Positions 34,669-42,701 of a DNA stretch of 64,000 bases are shown here, piece by piece. The position numbers and the translations under genes are program-made. The notes below the pieces were generated by a model. The model was not told where the DNA came from and searched no databases. It worked only from the letters and a program-made list of their open reading frames with translations. The DNA is from Neptuniibacter halophilus (lineage in GTDB: Bacteria > Pseudomonadota > Gammaproteobacteria > Pseudomonadales > Balneatricaceae). Where the stretch lies: assembly GCF_030295765.1 (NCBI RefSeq), contig NZ_AP027292.1, positions 2,728,001 to 2,792,000 of the forward strand. Direction: 5' to 3'. Every line of letters begins with the position of its first letter. Position 1 is the stretch's first letter.

Positions 34669-35436
34669 ATGATGTTGCGACACACGTTGATCGGTCTGCT
34701 GCTGAGCGGGTTGTTAATCTCTCCTGCTCAGGCCCGGATCTACCAGTATGTGGATGATTCCGGCAGGAAGATATTTGTTGACCGGCTGAACAAGGTGCCG
34801 GCGCGTTATCGCGATCAGTTGGAGGTGCGTGAGGAGGAGCGGGATCAGCTCTCCCCGGAGTTGCTCAACCAGCGCAAGCAGCAACGTCAGACTGACCAGT
34901 TCCGACTCCGGGTTTCCCGGCAGCGCAATCAGATTAAAGAGGCGATGCAGCAGTGGGTCACTCCCTACCGTTTTGTTGCTAACCGTATCAGTTTGCCCGT
35001 AAAGCTGGTTTATGGCGCCCGCTCGGTCGAGCTGGAACTGGTGATGGATACCGGTGCCTCCTACACGGTCGTGCATAAGCATGCGATCAGCTCTCTGGGT
35101 GCGCAGCTCAGGCCGGGCGCTGCGGCACGGATTGCAGATGGCAGTGTGGTGCAGACCAGCGAGGTGATATTCGATCGGGTTGAGATCGGCCCCTATAAAG
35201 CAAAAAATGTCCGTGCCGGGGTGATCGATTTTCAGGGCGGGGGTGTTGCCAGTCAGGGCTTACTGGGGATGGATTTTCTGCTCAATGCCCGGTATCAGCT
35301 AGATCGGGAAAGTCAGCAGATTATCTGGGACCCGGAGAAGTACCAGCAGTTGCAGGCACAACTGCTGGAGCTGGAGACGCTGGAACAGCAGCTTCGGGAT
35401 GCCCCTGCTGCTGCGGATGAAACATCAGCTAACTGA
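34669..35436 (+). CDS. periplasmic retropepsin-like aspartic protease
   Basis: A 255-residue secreted protein. The signal (ending ISPAQA) is followed by RIYQYVDDSGRKIFVDRL, a DUF4124-type module, then a charged helical linker and a retroviral-type protease domain. The catalytic Asp is D127 in VMDTGASYTVV, the flap region is AARIADGSVVQTSEV, and GLLGMDFL closes the fold. A single DTG per chain means it should act as a dimer. A glutamine-rich helix (QQLQAQLLELETLEQQL) ends the protein. The substrate is unknown. Confidence 0.85.
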   Translation: MMLRHTLIGLLLSGLLISPAQARIYQYVDDSGRKIFVDRLNKVPARYRDQLEVREEERDQLSPELLNQRKQQRQTDQFRLRVSRQRNQIKEAMQQWVTPYRFVANRISLPVKLVYGARSVELELVMDTGASYTVVHKHAISSLGAQLRPGAAARIADGSVVQTSEVIFDRVEIGPYKAKNVRAGVIDFQGGGVASQGLLGMDFLLNARYQLDRESQQIIWDPEKYQQLQAQLLELETLEQQLRDAPAAADETSAN

Positions 35437-35454
35437 TATAGCAACACACCTTTC

Positions 35455-36663
35455 TCAGAAATAGCGTTCCAGCGTTAACTGCAGATGATCATCCTGACGG
35501 ATCTGATAGCTCAGATCCCGGCTGTCATCAGCAGAGAAAAAGCGCCCGTCCAGACTTAACTTCCAGTTGTCGCCGTAACGGCGGCTCGCCTCCACAATCA
35601 GACTGTGACTATGATAATCCAGATCGTGACTGATTCCCGCCAGTAGCTCACTGCTGGCAGCATCGTTGAGGGTCAGCCGTGCACCCATAAACAGGTCGTT
35701 CTGGATCGCGGCATCCGCGTCAGTGCCACGCTGGTCCCAGCCATATTCCAGCAAAACGCCGAGATCGGCAGCCGATTCATTCAGACCGTAGAAGGTGTAC
35801 TCGAAACCGCCCTGAGCGGCCCAGAAGCTCTCCCGGCTGCTGTCCCGGTGAATGGTTTCCAGTTTCCACAGCCAACTGTCGATGGTGGCCTGCAGATCCA
35901 GCCCCACCTGATCAATCTGCTCATAATAGGGGGTCAGCCGGGTCGTGCCATCGACCATGCGTGCCTGCAGCAACGGATCGCGGTTGGTACCGTGGAACCA
36001 GTAGGCGCCCAGATCGAAATCACCCAGGGTATGGCTCCAGCGGATTGCGGTGTCGAGATGTTTCTGCCCGGCAGCGGATTCATATTCTGCACGGTCCGTA
36101 TCAACCACCAGACCGCTGCGCAGGCGTCCGTTTTCACCGGCGAAGGTGCGTTCACGGAACCCCGGCAGCAGGAACAGATCGACAATACCCCAATCCCTGA
36201 CCAGAGACAGATTGAGCATCGGCTGGCCGAGTTTATCCTCGCCGTCAAAGTCTTCGACCCCGTCGGTCTGGTTGATGACATCCACCAGATGATTGAACTC
36301 GGTGACGCCCCAGAACACTTTGCGCAGCCCAAGGCGCAGCTCCCACTCATCTTCCACGTGGATCCAGCTCAGTTCACGGATATCGGCGTGGGTTCGTTCA
36401 CTGTCCTGCTCATCAATACGCAGAAACGGGGAAAACGTCAGGCTGTCGTTGCCGTCGTTCCACTCCCAGAAAAACTCCGGTTCAATGCTGAACGACAGGT
36501 TGGTGTCATAATCCTGATGGGGGAACTGCGCATCCTGCGTGAAGGCACGCAGTTCGCCGCTGACTTTACCTGAGAGTTCATAATAGGTTTCTGCCTGAAC
36601 GGGCAGGGCGGGGATGATCCCCGCCGCAGCCAGCAGACAGGTTGTTAGTGTCCGCTTACTCAT
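35455..36663 (-). CDS. outer-membrane beta-barrel protein of an MMPL operon
   Basis: A 402-residue protein with a signal peptide (ending LPVQA, cut before ETYYE) and strands with alternating pattern up to the C-terminal LQLTLERYF. ELRLGLRKVFWGVTEFNHLVDVINQTD resembles DUF1302-type barrels that co-occur with RND transporters. It starts one base downstream of the LolA-like gene stop and is the last gene of the operon. Probably it completes an export or lipid-transfer path across the outer membrane, by inference. Confidence 0.75.
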   Translation of the reverse strand: MSKRTLTTCLLAAAGIIPALPVQAETYYELSGKVSGELRAFTQDAQFPHQDYDTNLSFSIEPEFFWEWNDGNDSLTFSPFLRIDEQDSERTHADIRELSWIHVEDEWELRLGLRKVFWGVTEFNHLVDVINQTDGVEDFDGEDKLGQPMLNLSLVRDWGIVDLFLLPGFRERTFAGENGRLRSGLVVDTDRAEYESAAGQKHLDTAIRWSHTLGDFDLGAYWFHGTNRDPLLQARMVDGTTRLTPYYEQIDQVGLDLQATIDSWLWKLETIHRDSSRESFWAAQGGFEYTFYGLNESAADLGVLLEYGWDQRGTDADAAIQNDLFMGARLTLNDAASSELLAGISHDLDYHSHSLIVEASRRYGDNWKLSLDGRFFSADDSRDLSYQIRQDDHLQLTLERYF

Positions 36664-36664
36664 A

Positions 36665-37462
36665 TCAACGGGCCCGTTTCAGGGTGTTCTTGTTAAAGTC
36701 TGCATCGCTCAGGCCGGTTTTAAACTCATAGGCCTGATAGGTCAGGTCAGTGCTTTTTCCGGTCTGGTGGTTGACCATTTTCATCAGCGCCGGGCGCCAG
36801 TGTTTACCTTCGTACTCGGTGTAATCATGGTAGGTCAGCGTTTTCAGCGGTGAGTCTTTGCGGTCATAGAAATCCACCTTCCACGGGCGGTACTCCGCCT
36901 GATCGAGCCAGACCACACGACGGGTATAACCGGAGTTTTTATCCACCGGGTATTGTTCAACCACGTAGCAGGTGCCGCCTTCACAGGCTTCATCGCGGAG
37001 AAATTTGTAGCTGTATTTTTCCACCTCAAAGGAGGAGAGATCCTCATAGGCAAATTCAGAGCCCATAAACGGGCCGGATTTGTTGCGCGAGGCGATCCGC
37101 TTAACCCGTTTCAGAGCTGGCAGGTAGAGCCACTGATCATCGGCACCCACCGGGTGAGAGAAGCTCAGGAACGCAGTCCCTTTTACATCCCGTGGCTGGT
37201 CAAATACCGAGAGGCTTTTGTCGCCGTCGTTTTCGACCTCAAGCGATTTCATGCGGATCTCACGCAGGCTCTCCTGACCCTGCTTGTTGCGCAGGATCAT
37301 ATTCATCTGTGCCTGCATATCCTGCCAGCCCAGATCACTGGCCTTGGCTTCTTCGGCGATACGCAGACCTTTCTCTTCCGCAGTTTCAGCCAGCGCCAGC
37401 CCGGGCAGGGCGATCAGGCCGGCGATAATCAGGGCATTAAGCGGTTTGGTTAACAGTGTCAT
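36665..37462 (-). CDS. LolA-like outer-membrane lipoprotein-sorting protein
   Basis: A 265-residue periplasmic protein with a signal (NALIIAGLIALPGLALA). DVKGTAFLSFSHPVGADDQWLYLPALKRVKRIAS and FMGSEFAYEDLSSFEVEKY are characteristic of the LolA-like partner proteins encoded next to MMPL transporters. It likely carries a hydrophobic molecule across the periplasm. It overlaps the transporter gene by 26 bases. Confidence 0.85.
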   Translation of the reverse strand: MTLLTKPLNALIIAGLIALPGLALAETAEEKGLRIAEEAKASDLGWQDMQAQMNMILRNKQGQESLREIRMKSLEVENDGDKSLSVFDQPRDVKGTAFLSFSHPVGADDQWLYLPALKRVKRIASRNKSGPFMGSEFAYEDLSSFEVEKYSYKFLRDEACEGGTCYVVEQYPVDKNSGYTRRVVWLDQAEYRPWKVDFYDRKDSPLKTLTYHDYTEYEGKHWRPALMKMVNHQTGKSTDLTYQAYEFKTGLSDADFNKNTLKRAR

Positions 37463-39815
37463 TATTCTCTCCTTTTGAATCGGTAACCGTCTGCGTCGGT
37501 AATGGCTGGTTTTCCGGCTGGTGGGCCGGTTTACTGTGTTTATCGAGCTTCATCAGCAACGGGGGCAGGAACAGGAAGTCCACGATCAGAGCGATCAGAA
37601 TGGTCAGGCCGGTCAGCAGCCCCATATCTGCATTCACCTTAAAGCTGGACTGGGCCAGTACCAGGAAGCCGGCGACCAGAACAAAGGTCGTAATCCACAG
37701 GGCACGGCCCACGCTGGCAAAGGCGTAGCCAACCGCCTCACGCGGATCTTTGCCACGCTCACGCCGGGCGTGCAGGTATTTGCTGAGGAAGTGAACCGTA
37801 TCATCCACCACGATACCCAGCGTCATTCCGGCCACGACCGACAGGGCCAGACCCACCTGACCATCGATCAGATACCAGGCGCCGAAGCCCATGGCTGCCG
37901 GTGCAAGGTTAGGAATCAGGCTGATAAAACCGAAGCGGACGGAGCGCAGGGCAAAGCCGAGCAGGACCGAAATCAGAACCAGTGCCAGTGCGGTGCCGAT
38001 CAGCATGCTGTAGATATTACGCTGGCCGATGTGAGCAAACATCAGGCTCGGGCTGGCTATCTGGGCCTGATACTGCGGTGCATTGTCGCTGAACCACTGG
38101 TAGATACGCGCTTCCAGTTCCAGTTGCTCGGTACTGGTCAGGTTGTTAAAGGTGGCAATCACCCGGGTGGAAGATTTATCCACGTTGAGCTGGTTGTTCA
38201 GATCCAGACCGTAAGGCAGGGACATCTCGTAGAGCAGCAGATACTGGGCTGACAGCTCCCGGTCCTCGGGCAGACGGTAATACTCAGGATCATCACTGTG
38301 CATGTTTTTATTCAGGCGCTTAATGATATCGCTGAGGCTGTTAACGTGATCAGTTTCCGGCTGTGCACGTAACCAGTCGGTCAGATCGCCGAGGGTTTTC
38401 AGGAAGGTCGGGGTGTTGATACCGCTGGCTTCACCGGCATCCACAGAGATCTCCATGGTGGTCATACCGGACAGGTTGTCCTGCATGTAGTCGGTGGCCT
38501 GACGGAACGGCACACTCTGGTCAAAATATTTCACAAAGTCGTCGTTGAGCTGGTTCATCGGCAGCAGCAGAATCACCGCCACCATCAGCAGCGACATACC
38601 CGGCAACAGCGCACGGCGTTTAGAAATCACAAACTCTGACAGGCGGTGCATCAGGTCGTTACGTTCAACATCGGACTCTTGTTTAACGCGGATCGGCAGA
38701 ATACGCAGCAGGGCAGGGAACAGCGTGACGGAGAAGAGAAACGCCAGCATGACCCCTGCTGCCACCATGTTGCCCAGATCCCGGAACGGTGGTGAGTCAG
38801 AGAAGTTCAGGCTGAGGAAACCAATCGCAGTGGTCGCGCTGGTCAGGAAGATCGGCTGCAGATTAATACGCAGACTGTCCTCAATCGCTTTACGTTTATC
38901 CACGCCCTGTCGCATCTCGTAGAACATGGTGGTGAGGATATGGATACAGTCGGCCACTGCCAGCGTCAGGACCATAATCGGTGCACTGGAAGAGGGGCCG
39001 GTCAGGAAAAAGCCGCTCCAGCCTGCCAGCCCCATGGTGCTGACAATGGAGAAGATGATCACCAGCAGAGTGGCAAAGGTACCGCTGAACGCCCGTAGCA
39101 GAAGCATCATACCGATAATGACGACCAGAAACATCAGTGGAACCAGAGTGGCGTTATCGTTGATGGAAGCTTCGGCAAAGCTGTTATTCATCATCACCAT
39201 ACCGGAGAGGTGCACCTGAAGGTTGGGGTGTGCACTGCTGAAATCATCCCGCATCTGGCGGACTTTCTGCACCACCTGCGGCACTTCCACTACCGGATTT
39301 TCTCCGGGTAGCTGGACGGTGATATTCACCACGGTCACGTGGGCTCTGGCAGAGATCAGCTTATTCACCAGCAGCGGTTCGCTGAGGGCGATCTGCTTCA
39401 GGCGTGGCATATCCTCAGGGGTCAGCGTCCCGGGATCCAGTACCAGATCCTCGACGATCATGTCGTCCTCTTCCGACCAGGTGTGCTGATAGTTCGTAAT
39501 CGAGTCTACCCGGGTTGAGTAGGGCACCTGCCAGGCTTCAGTGGTGATCTCCTGAATTGCGGCGAGGGTCTCGGGGGTGAACACCTCACCATTTTCCGGG
39601 GAGATGATAAAGGCCACATTGTCGCTCTTGCTGTAGATCTTCTGCATCGATTCAAATGCGGTTAATTGTGGATTTTCTTCACTGAAGAAGACCCGGTAAT
39701 CACTCTTGAATACGAGGTTTTTAGCGCCGTAAGCGGCACTGAAAACAAAGATCAGGCTTAGCAGAAGCACCCAGACAGGGTGGTTCAGTACGCTTCTGAA
39801 TAAACGGTCACGCAT
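37437..39815 (-). CDS. MMPL/RND-family transporter
   Basis: A 792-residue inner-membrane protein with 12 predicted helices in two halves, each with a large periplasmic loop after the first helix. LVVIIGMMLLLRAFSG and ITIVDDTVHFLSKYL-type segments (here GIVVDDTVHFLSKYLHARRERGK) are the proton-relay and sterol-sensing-like regions. The family moves lipids or hydrophobic compounds. The operon order is TetR, this gene, LolA-like, barrel. Confidence 0.9.
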   Translation of the reverse strand: MRDRLFRSVLNHPVWVLLLSLIFVFSAAYGAKNLVFKSDYRVFFSEENPQLTAFESMQKIYSKSDNVAFIISPENGEVFTPETLAAIQEITTEAWQVPYSTRVDSITNYQHTWSEEDDMIVEDLVLDPGTLTPEDMPRLKQIALSEPLLVNKLISARAHVTVVNITVQLPGENPVVEVPQVVQKVRQMRDDFSSAHPNLQVHLSGMVMMNNSFAEASINDNATLVPLMFLVVIIGMMLLLRAFSGTFATLLVIIFSIVSTMGLAGWSGFFLTGPSSSAPIMVLTLAVADCIHILTTMFYEMRQGVDKRKAIEDSLRINLQPIFLTSATTAIGFLSLNFSDSPPFRDLGNMVAAGVMLAFLFSVTLFPALLRILPIRVKQESDVERNDLMHRLSEFVISKRRALLPGMSLLMVAVILLLPMNQLNDDFVKYFDQSVPFRQATDYMQDNLSGMTTMEISVDAGEASGINTPTFLKTLGDLTDWLRAQPETDHVNSLSDIIKRLNKNMHSDDPEYYRLPEDRELSAQYLLLYEMSLPYGLDLNNQLNVDKSSTRVIATFNNLTSTEQLELEARIYQWFSDNAPQYQAQIASPSLMFAHIGQRNIYSMLIGTALALVLISVLLGFALRSVRFGFISLIPNLAPAAMGFGAWYLIDGQVGLALSVVAGMTLGIVVDDTVHFLSKYLHARRERGKDPREAVGYAFASVGRALWITTFVLVAGFLVLAQSSFKVNADMGLLTGLTILIALIVDFLFLPPLLMKLDKHSKPAHQPENQPLPTQTVTDSKGENNDTVNQTA

Positions 39816-39919
39816 TTTACTGCTCCATGAGCCCTTGTGGGGCTGGGTTCCGCAGAACCAGGGTTAGTTATTATTGGGTGTCAGGCCTCCGGTTTCCCGC
39901 CGGTAACCTGAGGTTTTAC

Positions 39920-40660
39920 TTATTCTGTTGTGGTACTTAAGGCGGCGATCTCGGTAGCAAACAGTTCCCGGTCAAACCGCGCCAGTGATGCTTCCCAGTC
40001 ATGTCTGCTACTGTCCGGGCTCCAGCCGAGGCCATCGAGCATCAGATGGCAGTTATTCATCAGCTCCCGTTTTACCTGCATATCCTGTCGCACATTGCAG
40101 CGGTCGAGGCTTTCGTGCAGCAGCGCAATGGTGCCGAAACTCATCGACCAGAGAGAAAAAGCGATCTGTTGTGAGTTCAGGTGGGCAGGGGCTTTGAGCT
40201 CGCCACTGAGCTGCGCCCGGTGGATGATATCCAGCAGGCTGCTGAGCAGGCGGTTTTCCAGTTCCAGATGCGTTTCCTGACGCTCGCTGGAGGACTTCTC
40301 TTTAACCGCCGGCGTCTTGGCGGAGATCACCAGCATAAATTCGACCGGATAGAGCATGGCATGCAACAGGTAGGCATAGCCCACCGCCAGCATCTGTTCC
40401 CGGGTGTTTCCTGAAAACCGTCCGGCCCGTTCAAACAGTTCGATCAGTTTTTTCAGACTGCGGTTGCAGACTCCGGTCAGCAGGTCCTCTTTGCAACTGA
40501 AGTGGTTGTAGACGGTACCTTTAGAGAAGGGCAGGCGGGCGACCACTTTATCAATGGTGACACCGGCTACGCCCTGTTCAGCCATCAGCACCAGTACCTG
40601 CTGCATGATGGCTTCTTCGCGGGCTTCAATCTCTGCTCTGTCAACGAGTTTGGGACTCAT
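39920..40660 (-). CDS. TetR-family regulator of the MMPL operon
   Basis: A 246-residue protein. The N-terminal HTH (GVAGVTIDKVVARLPFSKGTVYNHFSCKEDLL) is standard TetR; the long C-terminal domain is ligand-binding and specific. It is the first gene of the block on the same strand, 104 bases before the transporter, so it probably represses itself and the transporter. Confidence 0.9.
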   Translation of the reverse strand: MSPKLVDRAEIEAREEAIMQQVLVLMAEQGVAGVTIDKVVARLPFSKGTVYNHFSCKEDLLTGVCNRSLKKLIELFERAGRFSGNTREQMLAVGYAYLLHAMLYPVEFMLVISAKTPAVKEKSSSERQETHLELENRLLSSLLDIIHRAQLSGELKAPAHLNSQQIAFSLWSMSFGTIALLHESLDRCNVRQDMQVKRELMNNCHLMLDGLGWSPDSSRHDWEASLARFDRELFATEIAALSTTTE

Positions 40661-40683
40661 AATCTTGTCGGATCCGGTATAAA

Positions 40684-40696
40684 TGACGATTCGTCA
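40684..40696. promoter_or_regulatory. palindrome upstream of tetR, candidate operator
   Basis: TGACGATTCGTCA is a 13-base palindrome (TGACGA around a central T) located 24 bases before the regulator start. TetR proteins usually bind such sites in their own promoter. Confidence 0.55.
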
Positions 40697-40802
40697 AAAA
40701 TAGCGCTGATCTGATCATTAAACAACCGGTACTTTGGAACAGGTTGTTGGCAAATTGACAACAAACAGAGAGTTTTGAGTAGATTGAGAGAAGAAATTGC
40801 AA

Positions 40803-40829
40803 CAAAAAAAGGCCGCTGATCAGGCGGCC
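40803..40829 (-). terminator. terminator of the MTHFR-like gene
   Basis: On the minus strand GGCCGC-CTGATCA-GCGGCC is followed by TTTTTTT. Confidence 0.88.
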
Positions 40830-40871
40830 CAGGTGGGGATATCTTGTTGAATGATCGGCTTCAGCCGGTTA

Positions 40872-41825
40872 CTACAGGTCGGCTTCGGCCAGTTTCAGGT
40901 CAACAATAGATTTCAGCAGCTTGAACAAGCGGATGGAGGCATCGATCTCCTCTTTACGGTTGGTCAGGCTTTCGATATTCAGGCCAATCGGGATATCCAG
41001 CGGCATTACCGCTTCCAGAATCTGCTCAAGGTTATTCCGGCAGATGCGAATCGATTCCTGCAGCGGGCTGTGCGCATCCATAATCCGGAAGCGGGTCGCT
41101 TCAGGTACGGAGATACCCAGCCACTCCATAAACTCCAGTGTTTTGGTGCTGCCGCACGGGGTGAAGGTCAGGATCACGCGTTTTGGTGCAACGCCGTCTT
41201 CACGGCATTTGCGGGCGTAGCTGCTGAGCATGTCGATTGTCGCCTGAGCGTTATACACCGCCTGAGAGACGAAGAACTCACAACCCTGCGCGGTTTTGCT
41301 GATCAGACGCTCATGTTCATTTCCTTTGCTGGCATGGCGTTCGGCAATGGTGACACCGCCCAGTTGGAACTGTGCCGGATGCTCGGCCAGTGCTGCGTAC
41401 GCATGATTCAGGCTAAGCTGAACCTCGCCCTCTGATGACGGGCTGCCCACCAGTACCGTGTCGCGTACACCGTACTCGTTCCAGGCTTCATCCAGCCAGT
41501 CGATAAAGGCGGCTTTATCGCGCTGAGATACACTCTTATAAGTGATCACCGGCTTGTCGGCTTTCTCCCGGATCAGTCGGGAATAGGCGCGAGGATCCAG
41601 CGTTTCCATATAGGGAAACGGACGTGGTTTGTCGATACGGCTGGTTTCGTCCTGAATGTCATAAACGATCAGGCCGTCATATTCCACATGCTGCAGACGT
41701 TGCAGCAGTTTATCGGCGATCTCCGCAGCGGCGTCTTCAGAGGTACTCTGTTTCGGTGGCGTGGTGCCAAACAGATAGACGCCACGGCTGCTATCGCTAA
41801 ACTTGGTTGTAAGATCCGGTTTCAT
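40872..41825 (-). CDS. methylenetetrahydrofolate reductase-like protein
   Basis: A 317-residue TIM-barrel protein. YDGLIVYDIQDETSR, PVITYKSVSQRDKAAFIDWL, GVTIAERHASKGNEHERLI, FFVSQAVYNAQA and RVILTFTPCGS correspond to MTHFR barrel strands, but it differs from MetF in the flavin-binding region, so the reaction may not be folate reduction. ATG at 41825 is chosen; a TTG at 41873 is unlikely. It is monocistronic and ends at a strong terminator. Confidence 0.7.
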   Translation of the reverse strand: MKPDLTTKFSDSSRGVYLFGTTPPKQSTSEDAAAEIADKLLQRLQHVEYDGLIVYDIQDETSRIDKPRPFPYMETLDPRAYSRLIREKADKPVITYKSVSQRDKAAFIDWLDEAWNEYGVRDTVLVGSPSSEGEVQLSLNHAYAALAEHPAQFQLGGVTIAERHASKGNEHERLISKTAQGCEFFVSQAVYNAQATIDMLSSYARKCREDGVAPKRVILTFTPCGSTKTLEFMEWLGISVPEATRFRIMDAHSPLQESIRICRNNLEQILEAVMPLDIPIGLNIESLTNRKEEIDASIRLFKLLKSIVDLKLAEADL

Positions 41826-41968
41826 GGTATTGGTGTGCGCTTTCTGAACTTTAATTGCTGAACATTCTAACAATTAATATTATTCATGTGTTTAGGTTAT
41901 AAGATGAAAGTTTTTAAGTCACAGTTGAGCAATATTAATAGGCTTTCAAAAATCACGCAGGAGCAGCT

Positions 41969-42538
41969 ATGAGTAAGCAAGGTTTTGATCTGGGCAAAGC
42001 CAGTCAGGCGATCAGCCAGACGGGGGAGGGAATTCCGCCGCTGGAGAAATGGAATCCTGATTTCTGCGGCGATATCGATATGCGGATTGCCCGGGACGGG
42101 CGCTGGTTTTATATGGGTACGCCGATTGGCCGGCAGGCGATGGTCAATCTGTTTTCCCGGGTGCTGTGGCTGGAAGAGGGGCGTTACTTTCTGAAAACGC
42201 CGGTGGAGAAGGTGGGTATAGAGGTTGAAGATGCGCCTTTTCTTTTCACTCAGTTGGAACAGGCTGAGGGTGAGTCCGGCCCGGAACTGATCTTTGTCAG
42301 CACAACCGGCGACCGTATCACCGCGGGGCCGGAGCAGCGCCTCTGGGTGGAAACCTGTCCGCAAAGCGGCGAGCCATCGCCCTATCTTGAGGTTCGCTTT
42401 GGCATGAAGGGGTTGATCCACCGCAATCTGTTCTATCAGTTAGTAGAGATGGCTGAGCCTTGCGCTGTCGATGGTCGTGAAGTGCTGGCCATCGAGAGCT
42501 GCGGTGAGCGGTTTATTCTCGGTGCTCTGGATGACTGA
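41969..42538 (+). CDS. DUF1285 family protein
   Basis: A 189-residue cytoplasmic protein. PLEKWNPDFCGDIDMRIARDGRWFYMGTPIGRQAMVNLFS is the conserved DUF1285 core, followed by ILWLEEGRYFLKTPVEKVGI-like and PYLEVRFGMKGLIHRNLFYQL. Function unknown. It is divergent from the MTHFR-like gene, and GGAG precedes the start. Confidence 0.88.
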   Translation: MSKQGFDLGKASQAISQTGEGIPPLEKWNPDFCGDIDMRIARDGRWFYMGTPIGRQAMVNLFSRVLWLEEGRYFLKTPVEKVGIEVEDAPFLFTQLEQAEGESGPELIFVSTTGDRITAGPEQRLWVETCPQSGEPSPYLEVRFGMKGLIHRNLFYQLVEMAEPCAVDGREVLAIESCGERFILGALDD

Positions 42539-42614
42539 TAAGCCGGTGCCGGATTGTGCAGGCCCTGCGTGAGGGGTGGGTTAACGAGTCCAGATTATTT
42601 ACAAAATTTACATT

Positions 42615-42659
42615 CAAGAATAATTCTCATTTAGTGTTGTTTTTGATAATCATTATCAA
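42615..42659 (+). promoter_or_regulatory. two Fur boxes before the TonB receptor gene
   Basis: TTGATAATCATTATCAA (42643-42659) is a near-perfect inverted Fur site (GATAAT-C-ATTATC). A second, weaker one is AAGAATAATTCTCATTT (42616-42632). They overlap the expected promoter 43 bases before the start codon, so the receptor should be iron-repressed. Confidence 0.88.
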
Positions 42660-42701
42660 GTATATTTCGGCTCTCTTAATTATCAGTTTCAGGAGAGTCA
42701 G

